This document shows positions 24,057 through 32,932 of a stretch of DNA of 64,000 bases, one piece after another; the stretch's first letter is position 1; the number at the start of each line of letters is the position of its first letter. Location: positions 930,001 to 994,000 of the forward strand of contig NZ_CP087135.1 in NCBI RefSeq assembly GCF_020911945.1. Reading direction: 5' to 3'. The stretch is from Flavobacterium galactosidilyticum (lineage in GTDB: Bacteria; Bacteroidota; Bacteroidia; Flavobacteriales; Flavobacteriaceae). The position numbers and the translations under genes are program-made. The notes under the pieces are model-generated. The model was given only the letters and a program-made list of their open reading frames with translations. It had not been told where the DNA came from and made no database searches.

Positions 24057-25496
24057 ATGGTATTAAGCAGATTTTGGTTGGTTATTTTTATTTCGTCAAT
24101 TGTTTTTGTCGTTTTTAGTTTATTCATTGGGAACACTTATACCATTGATCATGTTTTGAATGGAAAAAAGGACGATCCGATTTTAGTTTCGGAAAAATAC
24201 ATTGAGCAACTTCCTGCTTTTATTAAAGATAGTATCATGAAAGCGCCTGATCAAACTTTGATTGTGGACATGGATACCAATAATGCTGATACCACTTATG
24301 TGTTTAAAAATAAAACCGTTAAAATTTACAGCGGTGTTCAAAAATCTGATGGATTATTGCCCACTTGTAAAAGTACTTTACTAGATTTAATTATTCCGTT
24401 GATTGCCTATTTAGCTTTTTTCTGCGGACTAATGGAACTTTTAATTATTTCAGGTGCATCTGGTAAATTAGCTAAAGCATTGAGTCCGGTTTTTGTAAAA
24501 GTATTTCCGAGCATTCCCAAAAATCACCCCTCTATATCGTATATGACATTGAACTTTGCTGCCAATTTCTTGGGATTAGATTCGGCTGCAACTCCTTTTG
24601 GACTTAAAGCGATGGAGAGCCTGCAAGAAATAAATCCTGACAAAGACAAAGCCAGTGATGCGCAGATTATGTTTATGTGTTTGCATGCCTCAGGACTTAC
24701 TTTGATAGCTACGTCAATTATTGGGTATCGTGCTGCTGCAAATGCTAGTAATCCTGCTGATGTCATGTTACCTTGTATTATTACTTCTTTTATTGGTACG
24801 ATTGCTGCTTTTTTAATTGTTGGAGTTAAACAAAAAATCAATTTTAAAAGTGCTTCCTTAGTGGCTGTATTAATGGCCTTGATAGCTGGAATTATTGGTT
24901 TGTTGATGTATGTGAGTCATTTAGATTTAGTCGGAAAAAACTATTTTACCTCTAATCTTTCCGCTTTAATATTGGTTGGAATTATTGCTTTCACTTTGAT
25001 TTTTTCATTTATAAACGAGAAGAAGTTTGGTGAGGCTGATACTACTGTATATGATGCTTTTGTAGTAGGAGCTAACAATGGTGTGAAAACAGGAGTTACT
25101 ATTTTCCCTTACGTATTAGGAATGTTAGTTGCAATTTCGTTGTTTAGAAATAGTGGTTTGTTCGAAATTATAAGTGATGGTATTGCCTTTTTCTTTTCGA
25201 ATATGGGTGTAAACAAACAAATTACAGATGCATTGCCAGTTGCATTATTGCGTCCGTTTAGTTCAGCAGGTTCAAGAGGATTTTTGATCGATTCGATGAA
25301 TACTTTTGGTGCAGATTCTCTAACGGCTAGATTAAGCAGTATTTTTCAATGTAGTGCCGAAAGTACTTTTTATGTGATTGCGGTTTACTTTGGTTCAATA
25401 AATGTTAAAAACAGCCGATATGCTTTAGGAGCGATGCTTCTGGTTGATGTGATTTGTGTGATTACAGCTATTTTTGTGGCGAGTTGGTTTTTTTAA
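24057..25496 (+). CDS. Fused SpmA/SpmB-type nucleoside-recognition (gate) membrane protein
   Basis: A 479-residue inner-membrane protein with two gate-domain halves. The first half has KSDGLLPTCKSTLLDLIIPL and FAANFLGLDSAATPFGLKAM; the second has VVGANNGVKTGVTIFPYVLG and ALPVALLRPFSSAGSRGF, which are typical of the SpmA and SpmB spore-maturation proteins. In non-sporulating Bacteroidetes the two are fused in one chain, as here. The substrate is not known. It is followed by a strong terminator. Confidence 0.85.
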   Translation: MVLSRFWLVIFISSIVFVVFSLFIGNTYTIDHVLNGKKDDPILVSEKYIEQLPAFIKDSIMKAPDQTLIVDMDTNNADTTYVFKNKTVKIYSGVQKSDGLLPTCKSTLLDLIIPLIAYLAFFCGLMELLIISGASGKLAKALSPVFVKVFPSIPKNHPSISYMTLNFAANFLGLDSAATPFGLKAMESLQEINPDKDKASDAQIMFMCLHASGLTLIATSIIGYRAAANASNPADVMLPCIITSFIGTIAAFLIVGVKQKINFKSASLVAVLMALIAGIIGLLMYVSHLDLVGKNYFTSNLSALILVGIIAFTLIFSFINEKKFGEADTTVYDAFVVGANNGVKTGVTIFPYVLGMLVAISLFRNSGLFEIISDGIAFFFSNMGVNKQITDALPVALLRPFSSAGSRGFLIDSMNTFGADSLTARLSSIFQCSAESTFYVIAVYFGSINVKNSRYALGAMLLVDVICVITAIFVASWFF

Positions 25497-25522
25497 AGTA
25501 AAGCTAACTTTGTTGAGGTGTT

Positions 25523-25561
25523 AAAAACCACGAATTTCTATTTTGAAATTCGTGGTTTTTT
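25523..25561 (+). terminator. Terminator after the SpmA/B-type gene
   Basis: AAAAACCACGAATTTC pairs perfectly with GAAATTCGTGGTTTTT around TATTTT and ends in a T run. Confidence 0.85.
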
Positions 25562-25630
25562 GTTTTTGAAGAGTATTTTATACCATTTCAGCTTTGTTTT
25601 TACTGTAATAAGCTTGAACAATCACACCTT

Positions 25631-25699
25631 CTTAAATGAACTTTTATGTCTTATATGGTGAGAAATGTAAACCATATAAGGCATATAAGTTCATTTAAG
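25631..25699. repeat. 29-bp inverted repeat with CATATAAG units
   Basis: The arms at 25631-25659 and 25671-25699 pair with two mismatches across an 11-nt loop. The right arm contains the octamer CATATAAG twice (CCATATAAGGCATATAAG), mirrored in the left arm. There is no T run on either side, so it does not look like a terminator. It is similar in style to dispersed Flavobacterium hairpins. Confidence 0.65.
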
Positions 25700-26220
25700 T
25701 TTAAAAAATGGATTGCAGTAAATTCTAAGTTTAATTGGTATTAGAGGTATGCCATATTGTTAACTGGGTTTTTTTCAAGAAAATCCTTTCTTTTATTGTT
25801 TGCACAAAACGTATGATTTTACCAGTAAAAATAAGGTTTTTCTTTTTTTAAATAAAAAAAATAAATAATTTTGTGTTCGTGCACATTTTTTATGATTTTT
25901 TATTGTTTTATTAAAATTTAATGTATAGTTTCGTCAAAGTTAAAAAAGAGTTAAGCAAACTTAAATTTTTGTTAAATATTTTGGACTTCTAGAGAAGAAT
26001 TTACGGTTAAACTATTGAATAGGGAACACAAATTATTCTTTGTAAAGGAGTTTGGATAAACAATATAAACAATCGAAAAACAACACGAAATTCTTGAAAT
26101 ACAAATTTTATTAGCTGATTGCGATTTTTATTAACCATAACGTTACAGCTAATCCAAAAGAAACTCTAAATAAGAGCTATTATTATATACCATTTATTAA
26201 CTATTAACTAAACCAATTTT
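25700..26220 (+). promoter_or_regulatory. Long leader upstream of the SusC-like gene
   Basis: About 520 bp of AT-rich DNA without a gene precede susC. I see TAATTTTG in the ATAAATAATTTTGTG context near 25863-25875 as a possible -7 box, but no convincing -33. Long untranslated leaders are common for SusC/D operons. No sigma/anti-sigma or hybrid regulator gene is next to it. Confidence 0.25.
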
Positions 26221-29200
26221 ATGAAACAAAATTTACACTCGTTAGAGTCTAGAATGTTTAAGGAGAAAAAGAGATTAGTTCCTTGGACATTAAAAAAGTC
26301 AACGATGTTATGTGTTGTGTTATTAAACATGTCGGCTTTTGCAAACACCGAAGAGTTAACTGCTAATTCTCTAATTACAGTTAACTATAATGAAGGAGTT
26401 AAAAAAATTGATTTTCAAAAGATCATTATTACAGGGAAGGTTACGGATAGTAACGGTGCGCCGGTACTCGGTGCTAATATTGTTGAAAAGGGTAAAACTA
26501 ATGGAGTACAAACCGATTTCGAAGGGAATTTTTCTATTTCAGTAGACAAAAAAGATGCTGTTTTAGTGATTTCTTATATTGGTTTTAAAACTAAAGAATA
26601 TCCTTTAAAAGGACAGTCTTCTGTAAGCATTCTGCTCGAAGATAGTTCTTCGACTTTGGAAGAAGTAGTTATTGTAGGTTACGGAAAACAAAAAAAGCAA
26701 AGTGTAGTTGGTTCTCAAGCTACTATTTCAGCAAAAGATTTGAGAAATCCTACTGGGAGCCTTACTGCTGCAATAGCTGGAAGGGTAGCGGGAGTTGTTG
26801 CCACCCAGAGAGGAGGCGGACCTGGAGCTGCAGGAGCTGATTTATTCATTAGAGGTATTGGTACATTTGCGAGTAGTCCACAATCCCCTTTATTGGTTGT
26901 TGATGGTGTTCCGGATCGAAGTATAGACAATATTGATCCTGAAGATATTGAAAGTTTTACAGTACTTAAAGATGCAACAGCTACAGCGGTTTATGGAACA
27001 AGAGGAGCCAATGGTGTTATTTTGATTAACACTAAGACTGGTAAAATTGGCAAGCCAACCATTAATGCAGAATACAATCATGGAGTAACAAAATTCACCG
27101 AACTCCCTGAGTTTGTTGATGGTCCATCTTTTATGAGGTTATATAATGAAGGGCTTCAGATGAGAGGAAGAACACCATTCTATAGCGAAGAACGTATAGG
27201 ATTGCATGAAAGCGGTATCGACCCAGATTTGTATCCTAATGTTAATTGGTATGATGTTTTGTTTAATAAATATGCTAACAACGATAGGGTTACAGTCAAT
27301 GTTAATGGAGGTTCTGAATCTGCAAACTATTATCTTTCGGCAGGTTATTACGGAGAGACTGGTTTGTTTAAAACAGAAAATATCGATTCATACAGTTCTC
27401 AATTAAAGCTGAACAGGTTTAATTTTACTAGTAATTTGAACTTAAAAATTACATCAAAGACGAAATTAGATTTTGGTTTGAACGGTTATATTACCGATTA
27501 CAACCGACCAGCATTCGGAGTGAATGAAATTTTTGGACTTGCTACAGCTTCAGCTCCGCATACCATGCCTGCCCAATACAGTAACGGACAATGGCCGCAA
27601 ATTAAAGGAGCATTACAAAGCCCATATATGGCTTTAACTCAGTCTGGTGTAACTAATCAGTCTAGTAACACGGTACGAACTAATCTAAGATTAACACAAG
27701 ATCTAGATGTACTTTTAGATGGGTTAAGTGCAACAGCAATGTTTGCTTATGATATTAATAATAGTTCTAATTTAACCAGATCAAGAACTTTACAAACTTA
27801 TTTTGCAACAGGTCGTGACGCTAATGGAAATTTAATAACTGAAATTTCATCTCCTGGATCAGACCAATTGGGCTTTGGACTTACACGCTTTGGAGATAAA
27901 AGATTGTACGTAGAATCAGCACTAAATTATGCTCAGCGATTTGGTGAGCACGATGTATCTGGATTGTTATTGTTTAATCAATCTGATTATAAAGATGCAT
28001 CTTCACGTGTTGATAGTTATAAAGCCGCTATTCCATATAGACAACGTAATTTCGTAGGACGAGCAACTTACGGATATGCTAGTAAATATTTTGCAGAGGC
28101 CAACTTTTCTTATTCGGGTTCAGATAACTTTGTAGAAAGTGAACGCTACGGGTTCTTTCCTTCTTTTGGAGCAGGATGGATTGTTTCTAATGAGAAATTT
28201 TTTGAACCTCTTGCAGATATAGTTTCACTATTCAAATTACGCTATAGTTATGGACTTTCAGGAAACGCAGCGGTAAGTAATCCAAATTTAAGATTTTTAT
28301 ATCTTACTACAATTGGTGATAGCGGCGGTTATACCTTTGGTGCTCCTGGCTCGCAGCAATCTTTTACTGGATATAATGAGTCACGAATAGGTGGTGATGT
28401 ACGATGGGAAACCTCATACAGACAGAATTTAGGTGTTGAGCTTAAATTCCTTAATAATGATTTAGGACTTACTGTTGAACTTTTTCAGGAAAAGAGAGAA
28501 GGAATTTTACTCCCTAATTATGTGATTCCATACATTTCTGGATTTACAATAGGTAATATACCTTACAACAACGTAGGAAAAACAAATAATAAAGGGATAG
28601 ATATAACTCTTGACTACAATAAGAACTGGAATAAAACAGATTTCTTCACTTTTAAAGGTACTTTTAATTACAACAAAAATAAAGCTGTATTTGATGGACT
28701 ACCGGAGTGGAAATACCCATACCTAAATAGAATAGGTCAATCTATTAGTCAACGTTTTGGTTACATATCTCAAGGTTTCTTTGAGAGTGAAGACCAAATT
28801 CAGAATGCTGCAAAGCAATCAGGCGATGTACGACCAGGCGATTTACGCTATAAGGATCTAAACGGAGATGGAGTTATTAATAGTAGTGACCAGACCGCTA
28901 TAGGTTACGGAAGCACACCACGTATCGTTTATGGTTTAAACTTTGGTGGAGGTTATAAAGGTTTTGATATTAGTTTATTCTTCCAAGGTACTGCTATGGT
29001 AGATTTTAATTATGCTGGAGGTTTTGGAACTACCCCATTCTCTCAAGGGGCAAGTTATGGTAATATGTACACTACAATTAATGACAGATGGACACTAGAA
29101 AACCCTAATCCGAATGCGTTTTATCCACGATTATCTACAAATCAAGATCAGACTACTAACTATTATACCAGTACGCACTGGATTAAAAGAGCTGATTACA

Positions 29201-29415
29201 TAAGATTAAAACAAGCTGAATTAGGTTATACTTTCAAGGATAATAGTTTTTTAGATAGATACGCTATTCAAAAGCTGAGAATATTTCTGAGCGGAACTAA
29301 TTTATTTACAGTTTCACCTTGGAAATACTGGGACCCAGAGCTTGGTGATGGAAGGGGTGCCGCATATCCTAATATAAGTGTGTACAATGTAGGTGTACGT
29401 TTTAATTTTCAATAA
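26221..29415 (+). CDS. SusC/RagA-family TonB-linked outer-membrane protein
   Basis: A 1064-residue TonB-dependent receptor. The signal peptide is long and unusual (about 41 residues, with the hydrophobic core STMLCVVLLNMSAFA after a basic stretch). A carboxypeptidase-like domain follows (ITGKVTDSNGAPVLGANIVE ... TDFEGNFSISV, about residues 69-150). The plug domain contains VVGSQATISAKDL and VDGVPDRSIDNIDPEDIESF, then the SusC signature DATATAVYGTRGANGVILI, and a C-terminal 22-strand barrel ending VGVRFNFQ. It imports large, usually glycan-derived, ligands across the outer membrane together with the SusD lipoprotein encoded next. Confidence 0.95.
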   Translation: MKQNLHSLESRMFKEKKRLVPWTLKKSTMLCVVLLNMSAFANTEELTANSLITVNYNEGVKKIDFQKIIITGKVTDSNGAPVLGANIVEKGKTNGVQTDFEGNFSISVDKKDAVLVISYIGFKTKEYPLKGQSSVSILLEDSSSTLEEVVIVGYGKQKKQSVVGSQATISAKDLRNPTGSLTAAIAGRVAGVVATQRGGGPGAAGADLFIRGIGTFASSPQSPLLVVDGVPDRSIDNIDPEDIESFTVLKDATATAVYGTRGANGVILINTKTGKIGKPTINAEYNHGVTKFTELPEFVDGPSFMRLYNEGLQMRGRTPFYSEERIGLHESGIDPDLYPNVNWYDVLFNKYANNDRVTVNVNGGSESANYYLSAGYYGETGLFKTENIDSYSSQLKLNRFNFTSNLNLKITSKTKLDFGLNGYITDYNRPAFGVNEIFGLATASAPHTMPAQYSNGQWPQIKGALQSPYMALTQSGVTNQSSNTVRTNLRLTQDLDVLLDGLSATAMFAYDINNSSNLTRSRTLQTYFATGRDANGNLITEISSPGSDQLGFGLTRFGDKRLYVESALNYAQRFGEHDVSGLLLFNQSDYKDASSRVDSYKAAIPYRQRNFVGRATYGYASKYFAEANFSYSGSDNFVESERYGFFPSFGAGWIVSNEKFFEPLADIVSLFKLRYSYGLSGNAAVSNPNLRFLYLTTIGDSGGYTFGAPGSQQSFTGYNESRIGGDVRWETSYRQNLGVELKFLNNDLGLTVELFQEKREGILLPNYVIPYISGFTIGNIPYNNVGKTNNKGIDITLDYNKNWNKTDFFTFKGTFNYNKNKAVFDGLPEWKYPYLNRIGQSISQRFGYISQGFFESEDQIQNAAKQSGDVRPGDLRYKDLNGDGVINSSDQTAIGYGSTPRIVYGLNFGGGYKGFDISLFFQGTAMVDFNYAGGFGTTPFSQGASYGNMYTTINDRWTLENPNPNAFYPRLSTNQDQTTNYYTSTHWIKRADYIRLKQAELGYTFKDNSFLDRYAIQKLRIFLSGTNLFTVSPWKYWDPELGDGRGAAYPNISVYNVGVRFNFQ

Positions 29416-29417
29416 AT

Positions 29418-31250
29418 ATGACTATGAAAAAAATTAACAAAATAAAATTAATAACATTTTGCGTCTTTTTGTCGGCACTCTTTGTAGCATGCGAAAAAGA
29501 TTATTTTGACAGCCAACCTGATAATCTACTTTCTGTAGATAAAATTTTTACTAATAGAGGGCAAACAGAGAGATGGTGGGCAGGTTTATTTTCTAATATT
29601 CCAGATATTTGGGATCAACCTTACAATTATCAATACGGTATTGTTACAGATGAATCTGACGCCAGCAATTGGATGAACCCAGACATGAACAGTGGTGCTA
29701 TAACGGCAGACGGAACACCTTCAAATTTTATCGCACTCTATGAAAAAATTAGACTAGCTACCATTTTCTTGGAGCGTGTAGATGGAAACCAAGAAATTTT
29801 AGCACAAGCCAACGGAGCAGAAATCATTAAGCACTATAAGGCTGAAGCGCGATTTTTAAGAGCTTATTACTACTGGACTATGATGAAGCAGTTAGGTCCG
29901 GTTGCGATAGCACCGTTAGTATCTGCACAACCAGGGGATGATTTTCAAATACCAAGAAGTACGTGGGACGAATGCGTAAACTTTGTTTTATCCGAAATCG
30001 AAAAGGCAAAATCAGAGCTTCCTGTAGATTATTATTTGGATGGAACCACGGTAGATGGAACCAAAATAGGTAGAATCAATAAAATTATAGCTACAGCATT
30101 AGAATCTCAAATTTTGCTCTACCATGCCAGCCCACTTTTTAATGGTAATTCAGAATTAGCTGATTTTAAAAATTTGGATGGCACTGTCTTATTTAATCAA
30201 GTTTACGATGCAAATAGATGGTTAAAAGCTACAGAAAAAGCAAAAGAAGCTATTGACATTGCTGAAAGCAACGGTAAAAGTTTGTTCAAAGTAGCAGATG
30301 CTAATCCTTTTAGAGCTGGCTTTTTGTCTTGTCGCAATTTATATTGGGATGGCTGGAGAACCGAAGGAATATGGATGAGACCTTCAAGTAATGTATGGAG
30401 CTGGGAAATACATTCTTCTCCAAGATCTACGGCAGGAACGGCTTATAACGGTATAGCTGTAGTACAAAGCCTAGTAGATGAGTATAGAATGGCTGACGGT
30501 AAAAAGATTACAGAAAGCACCACCTATAACGAAACTACTTATGCAGCTACAACTACACCGTATTATGTAGCTGGAACTAACGTAATGTACACCAATAGAG
30601 AACCTAGATTTTACGCCCAAATCACTTTCAATGGTGCTCTTAATCCAGGAGCTGCAAAGTCGGGTGCGAATAATGCTCGTGTAGAGTTTTTTGCTAGTGG
30701 TACTTCTGGTAAATCAGGATCTCCTCGAGATTGGCCAAAAACTGGTTATACTAGTAGAAAAAACATTCATCCTACTTTTAGTTTAAGTCCTGCTGTGAAT
30801 GTAGCTAGACCAGCAATGCTTATTCGATTAGCGGAGTTGTACCTTAACTATGCCGAAGCTTTAAACGAGTCAAGTCCAGGAAATCCAGATATCCTGAACT
30901 ACTTGAACAAGATAAAAACCCGTGCTGGATTACCAGCTCTTGCGTCAGGACTTACTCAGTCTGAAATGCGTAACGAAATTCGTCATGAGAGACGAATCGA
31001 ATTAAGCTTTGAGGGACAACGTTATTTTGATGTTCGCCGTTGGAAAATTGCAGATCAGCCAGGGTCAAACCAAGGAGGTGCTTTTTACGGTATGGATATG
31101 AGCAAAGGAAGCACATTATCTGATCCTGATTTTCATAAAAGAACAGTTAGTTTTTCTAGAGCAGTATGGCAACGTAAATATTACTTTATGCCATATGGTC
31201 AAAATGAAATGGATAGAAACAAAAAACTGGTACAATTTCCAGGTTATTAG
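29418..31250 (+). CDS. SusD/RagB-family nutrient-binding lipoprotein
   Basis: A 610-residue surface lipoprotein; the lipobox is ALFVAC followed by EKDYFDSQP. The helical TPR-like core includes RFLRAYYYWTMMKQLGPV, and the SusD C-terminal block reads IRHERRIELSFEGQRYFDVR (near residues 515-535). It caps the SusC barrel and captures oligosaccharide or other ligands. It starts 2 bp after susC; the ATG at 29418 or six bases later at 29424 could be used. Confidence 0.95.
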   Translation: MTMKKINKIKLITFCVFLSALFVACEKDYFDSQPDNLLSVDKIFTNRGQTERWWAGLFSNIPDIWDQPYNYQYGIVTDESDASNWMNPDMNSGAITADGTPSNFIALYEKIRLATIFLERVDGNQEILAQANGAEIIKHYKAEARFLRAYYYWTMMKQLGPVAIAPLVSAQPGDDFQIPRSTWDECVNFVLSEIEKAKSELPVDYYLDGTTVDGTKIGRINKIIATALESQILLYHASPLFNGNSELADFKNLDGTVLFNQVYDANRWLKATEKAKEAIDIAESNGKSLFKVADANPFRAGFLSCRNLYWDGWRTEGIWMRPSSNVWSWEIHSSPRSTAGTAYNGIAVVQSLVDEYRMADGKKITESTTYNETTYAATTTPYYVAGTNVMYTNREPRFYAQITFNGALNPGAAKSGANNARVEFFASGTSGKSGSPRDWPKTGYTSRKNIHPTFSLSPAVNVARPAMLIRLAELYLNYAEALNESSPGNPDILNYLNKIKTRAGLPALASGLTQSEMRNEIRHERRIELSFEGQRYFDVRRWKIADQPGSNQGGAFYGMDMSKGSTLSDPDFHKRTVSFSRAVWQRKYYFMPYGQNEMDRNKKLVQFPGY

Positions 31251-31270
31251 AACTTAATACTATTTTAAAA

Positions 31271-32272
31271 ATGAAAAAAAGATATTTAATCTACACTACG
31301 TTATTACTCGTATTTGGCCTATATTCTTGTGAGAAAGATACTCCTTCCTATGAAGAGTTGTCCAATTCTAAAGAAGGTGCTTTTGTTTATACTGCGAAAG
31401 CCAGAAATGGCATTCAAACATTAAAAACATATTCTATTCAAGAAGGAAATTACTTACCACAGGACACTGTTTCGTTTAATGCGGCAATTGGATCTTTAGG
31501 GCTTCCTGCTTCTGATATTGATGTAACTTACTCCATTAACGACAGAGTATTAGATAGTATAAACGCGATTCGAGAAATTAACGGACAAAAAAAATACAAA
31601 CCATTTCCTGCGGATTCTTATGCTATAAGCAATATGAAACTAACTATTCCAAAAGGAAAGGAATATTCTAATTCTTTGGAACTTGTATATAATCCTGAAA
31701 AGTTTGAGAAGGATAGTAATTATTTAATCGCTTTTAGTATCGTTGATGCTTCTGGCTATACTATCAATCCTGAAGTAAAAACAGTCATCTACGCTGTTAA
31801 CGAAGCAATTGGGGTACCAAGTAACTATACAAAAACCAACTGGACCGTTATCAATTTTAGTACACAAGAAAGTACTGGTGAAGGGACGAATGGGTTTGCA
31901 TCACTTATTATAGACGGAAAATTAGATACCTTTTGGCATTCTTGCTGGACTTGCGCTACCGCACCAACTTTTCCGCATTATATTACTGTAGATATGAAAA
32001 CTGCGCAGAAAGTGAACGGTATCGAATTTGCACAGCGTCAACCTGGTGCTGCTCGGGCTGTCAAACTTATAGAACTAGAGGTTAGTGATGATAATGTGAA
32101 TTGGAGAACACTTGGAGAATTTACTCTTGGTAGTGGCGCTGCACCTCAGTCAGTTGCGTTTCAAAAAACGGAAACTTTTCGATATTTCAAAACGATTATA
32201 AAAACTGGTTATAACGATGGTGGTGCTGGGTATACTGCTTTAAGTGAAGTAAGTCCTTATGTCTTAAAGTAA
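31271..32272 (+). CDS. DUF1735 / discoidin (F5/8 type C) lipoprotein
   Basis: A 333-residue lipoprotein (lipobox GLYSC, then EKDTPSYEEL). Residues about 35-175 form a DUF1735-like beta-sandwich of the kind found with SusCD systems (SNMKLTIPKGKEYSNSLEL ... NSNYLIAFSI style). Residues about 190-333 form an F5/8-type-C carbohydrate-binding domain: DGKLDTFWHSCWT, FPHYITVDMKTAQKVNGIEF, VSDDNVNWRTLGEF and FRYFKTIIKTGYNDG. It is the third gene of the SusCD operon and probably an extra surface glycan binder. Confidence 0.85.
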   Translation: MKKRYLIYTTLLLVFGLYSCEKDTPSYEELSNSKEGAFVYTAKARNGIQTLKTYSIQEGNYLPQDTVSFNAAIGSLGLPASDIDVTYSINDRVLDSINAIREINGQKKYKPFPADSYAISNMKLTIPKGKEYSNSLELVYNPEKFEKDSNYLIAFSIVDASGYTINPEVKTVIYAVNEAIGVPSNYTKTNWTVINFSTQESTGEGTNGFASLIIDGKLDTFWHSCWTCATAPTFPHYITVDMKTAQKVNGIEFAQRQPGAARAVKLIELEVSDDNVNWRTLGEFTLGSGAAPQSVAFQKTETFRYFKTIIKTGYNDGGAGYTALSEVSPYVLK

Positions 32273-32539
32273 ACACATAGAAAACAGATTCTTACCTCAG
32301 AACGGTTGTGCTGAAAAGAATTTTTTTTAACTAAAAAAACTCTACTATCTGAAAGTCTATATTAAAATGAGCCTGAGAATCGCGTACTTTTTATTTTGCA
32401 AAACATATAATGCTTTGTATGATTTTTCAGACGAAAAAAATAGTAAATACTTAAAAGAAGTAGTTTTCTTTGGCTAGAATCCAACTCATAAGTCTGAGTT
32501 CACAGTGCATTGCACAGCTAAATATTATTGTTTTGGTTT

Positions 32540-32582
32540 AAAAGACATCATCTTATTAATTTATGATGATGTCTTTTTTTTT
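32540..32582 (+). terminator. Strong terminator 270 bp beyond the SusCD operon
   Basis: AAAAGACATCATC and GATGATGTCTTTT pair perfectly around TTATTAATTTAT and end in a long T run. It either ends a long 3' untranslated region of the Sus operon or an unannotated short transcript from 32273-32540, in which I see no gene. Confidence 0.8.
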
Positions 32583-32932
32583 AAGGATACTTTCTTGATA
32601 GATTCAAGAGAGCAGGATTTTAGATGCCATAAATTAGCTGAATATTAAATTTTATATTTGAAATTTAGCGCAATGATCAAACTGTATAAGTAGTAAACAT
32701 CGTATAATATCGTATTTTAAAATTAGATATAAACGATGCAAAAGGTTGATTTTAAGGTGTTATTCACAATATTTTCCCTTTTGACTTTATGGCCTTTATA
32801 CTTTCGACTTACTTAATTGACTTAATTCATTTGTCAAAGGATTTAACCTCACTTTTGATATTAATAAAATGAAACTATTACCTAATTAACCAATCACTAA
32901 ATTACAAGTTGCTTAACTTATAAATTTAAATT
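32583..32932 (+). other. Gene-free upstream region of the T9SS protein
   Basis: About 350 bp of AT-rich DNA. I see no reading frame, hairpin or consensus promoter that I can support, only the likely leader of the gene at 32933. Confidence 0.3.

Noticed and set aside
32367..32477. 36-residue mini-ORF (MSLRIAYFLFCKTYNAL...)
   Set aside because: No ribosome-binding site or known relative; short frames of this size are expected by chance in AT-rich DNA.
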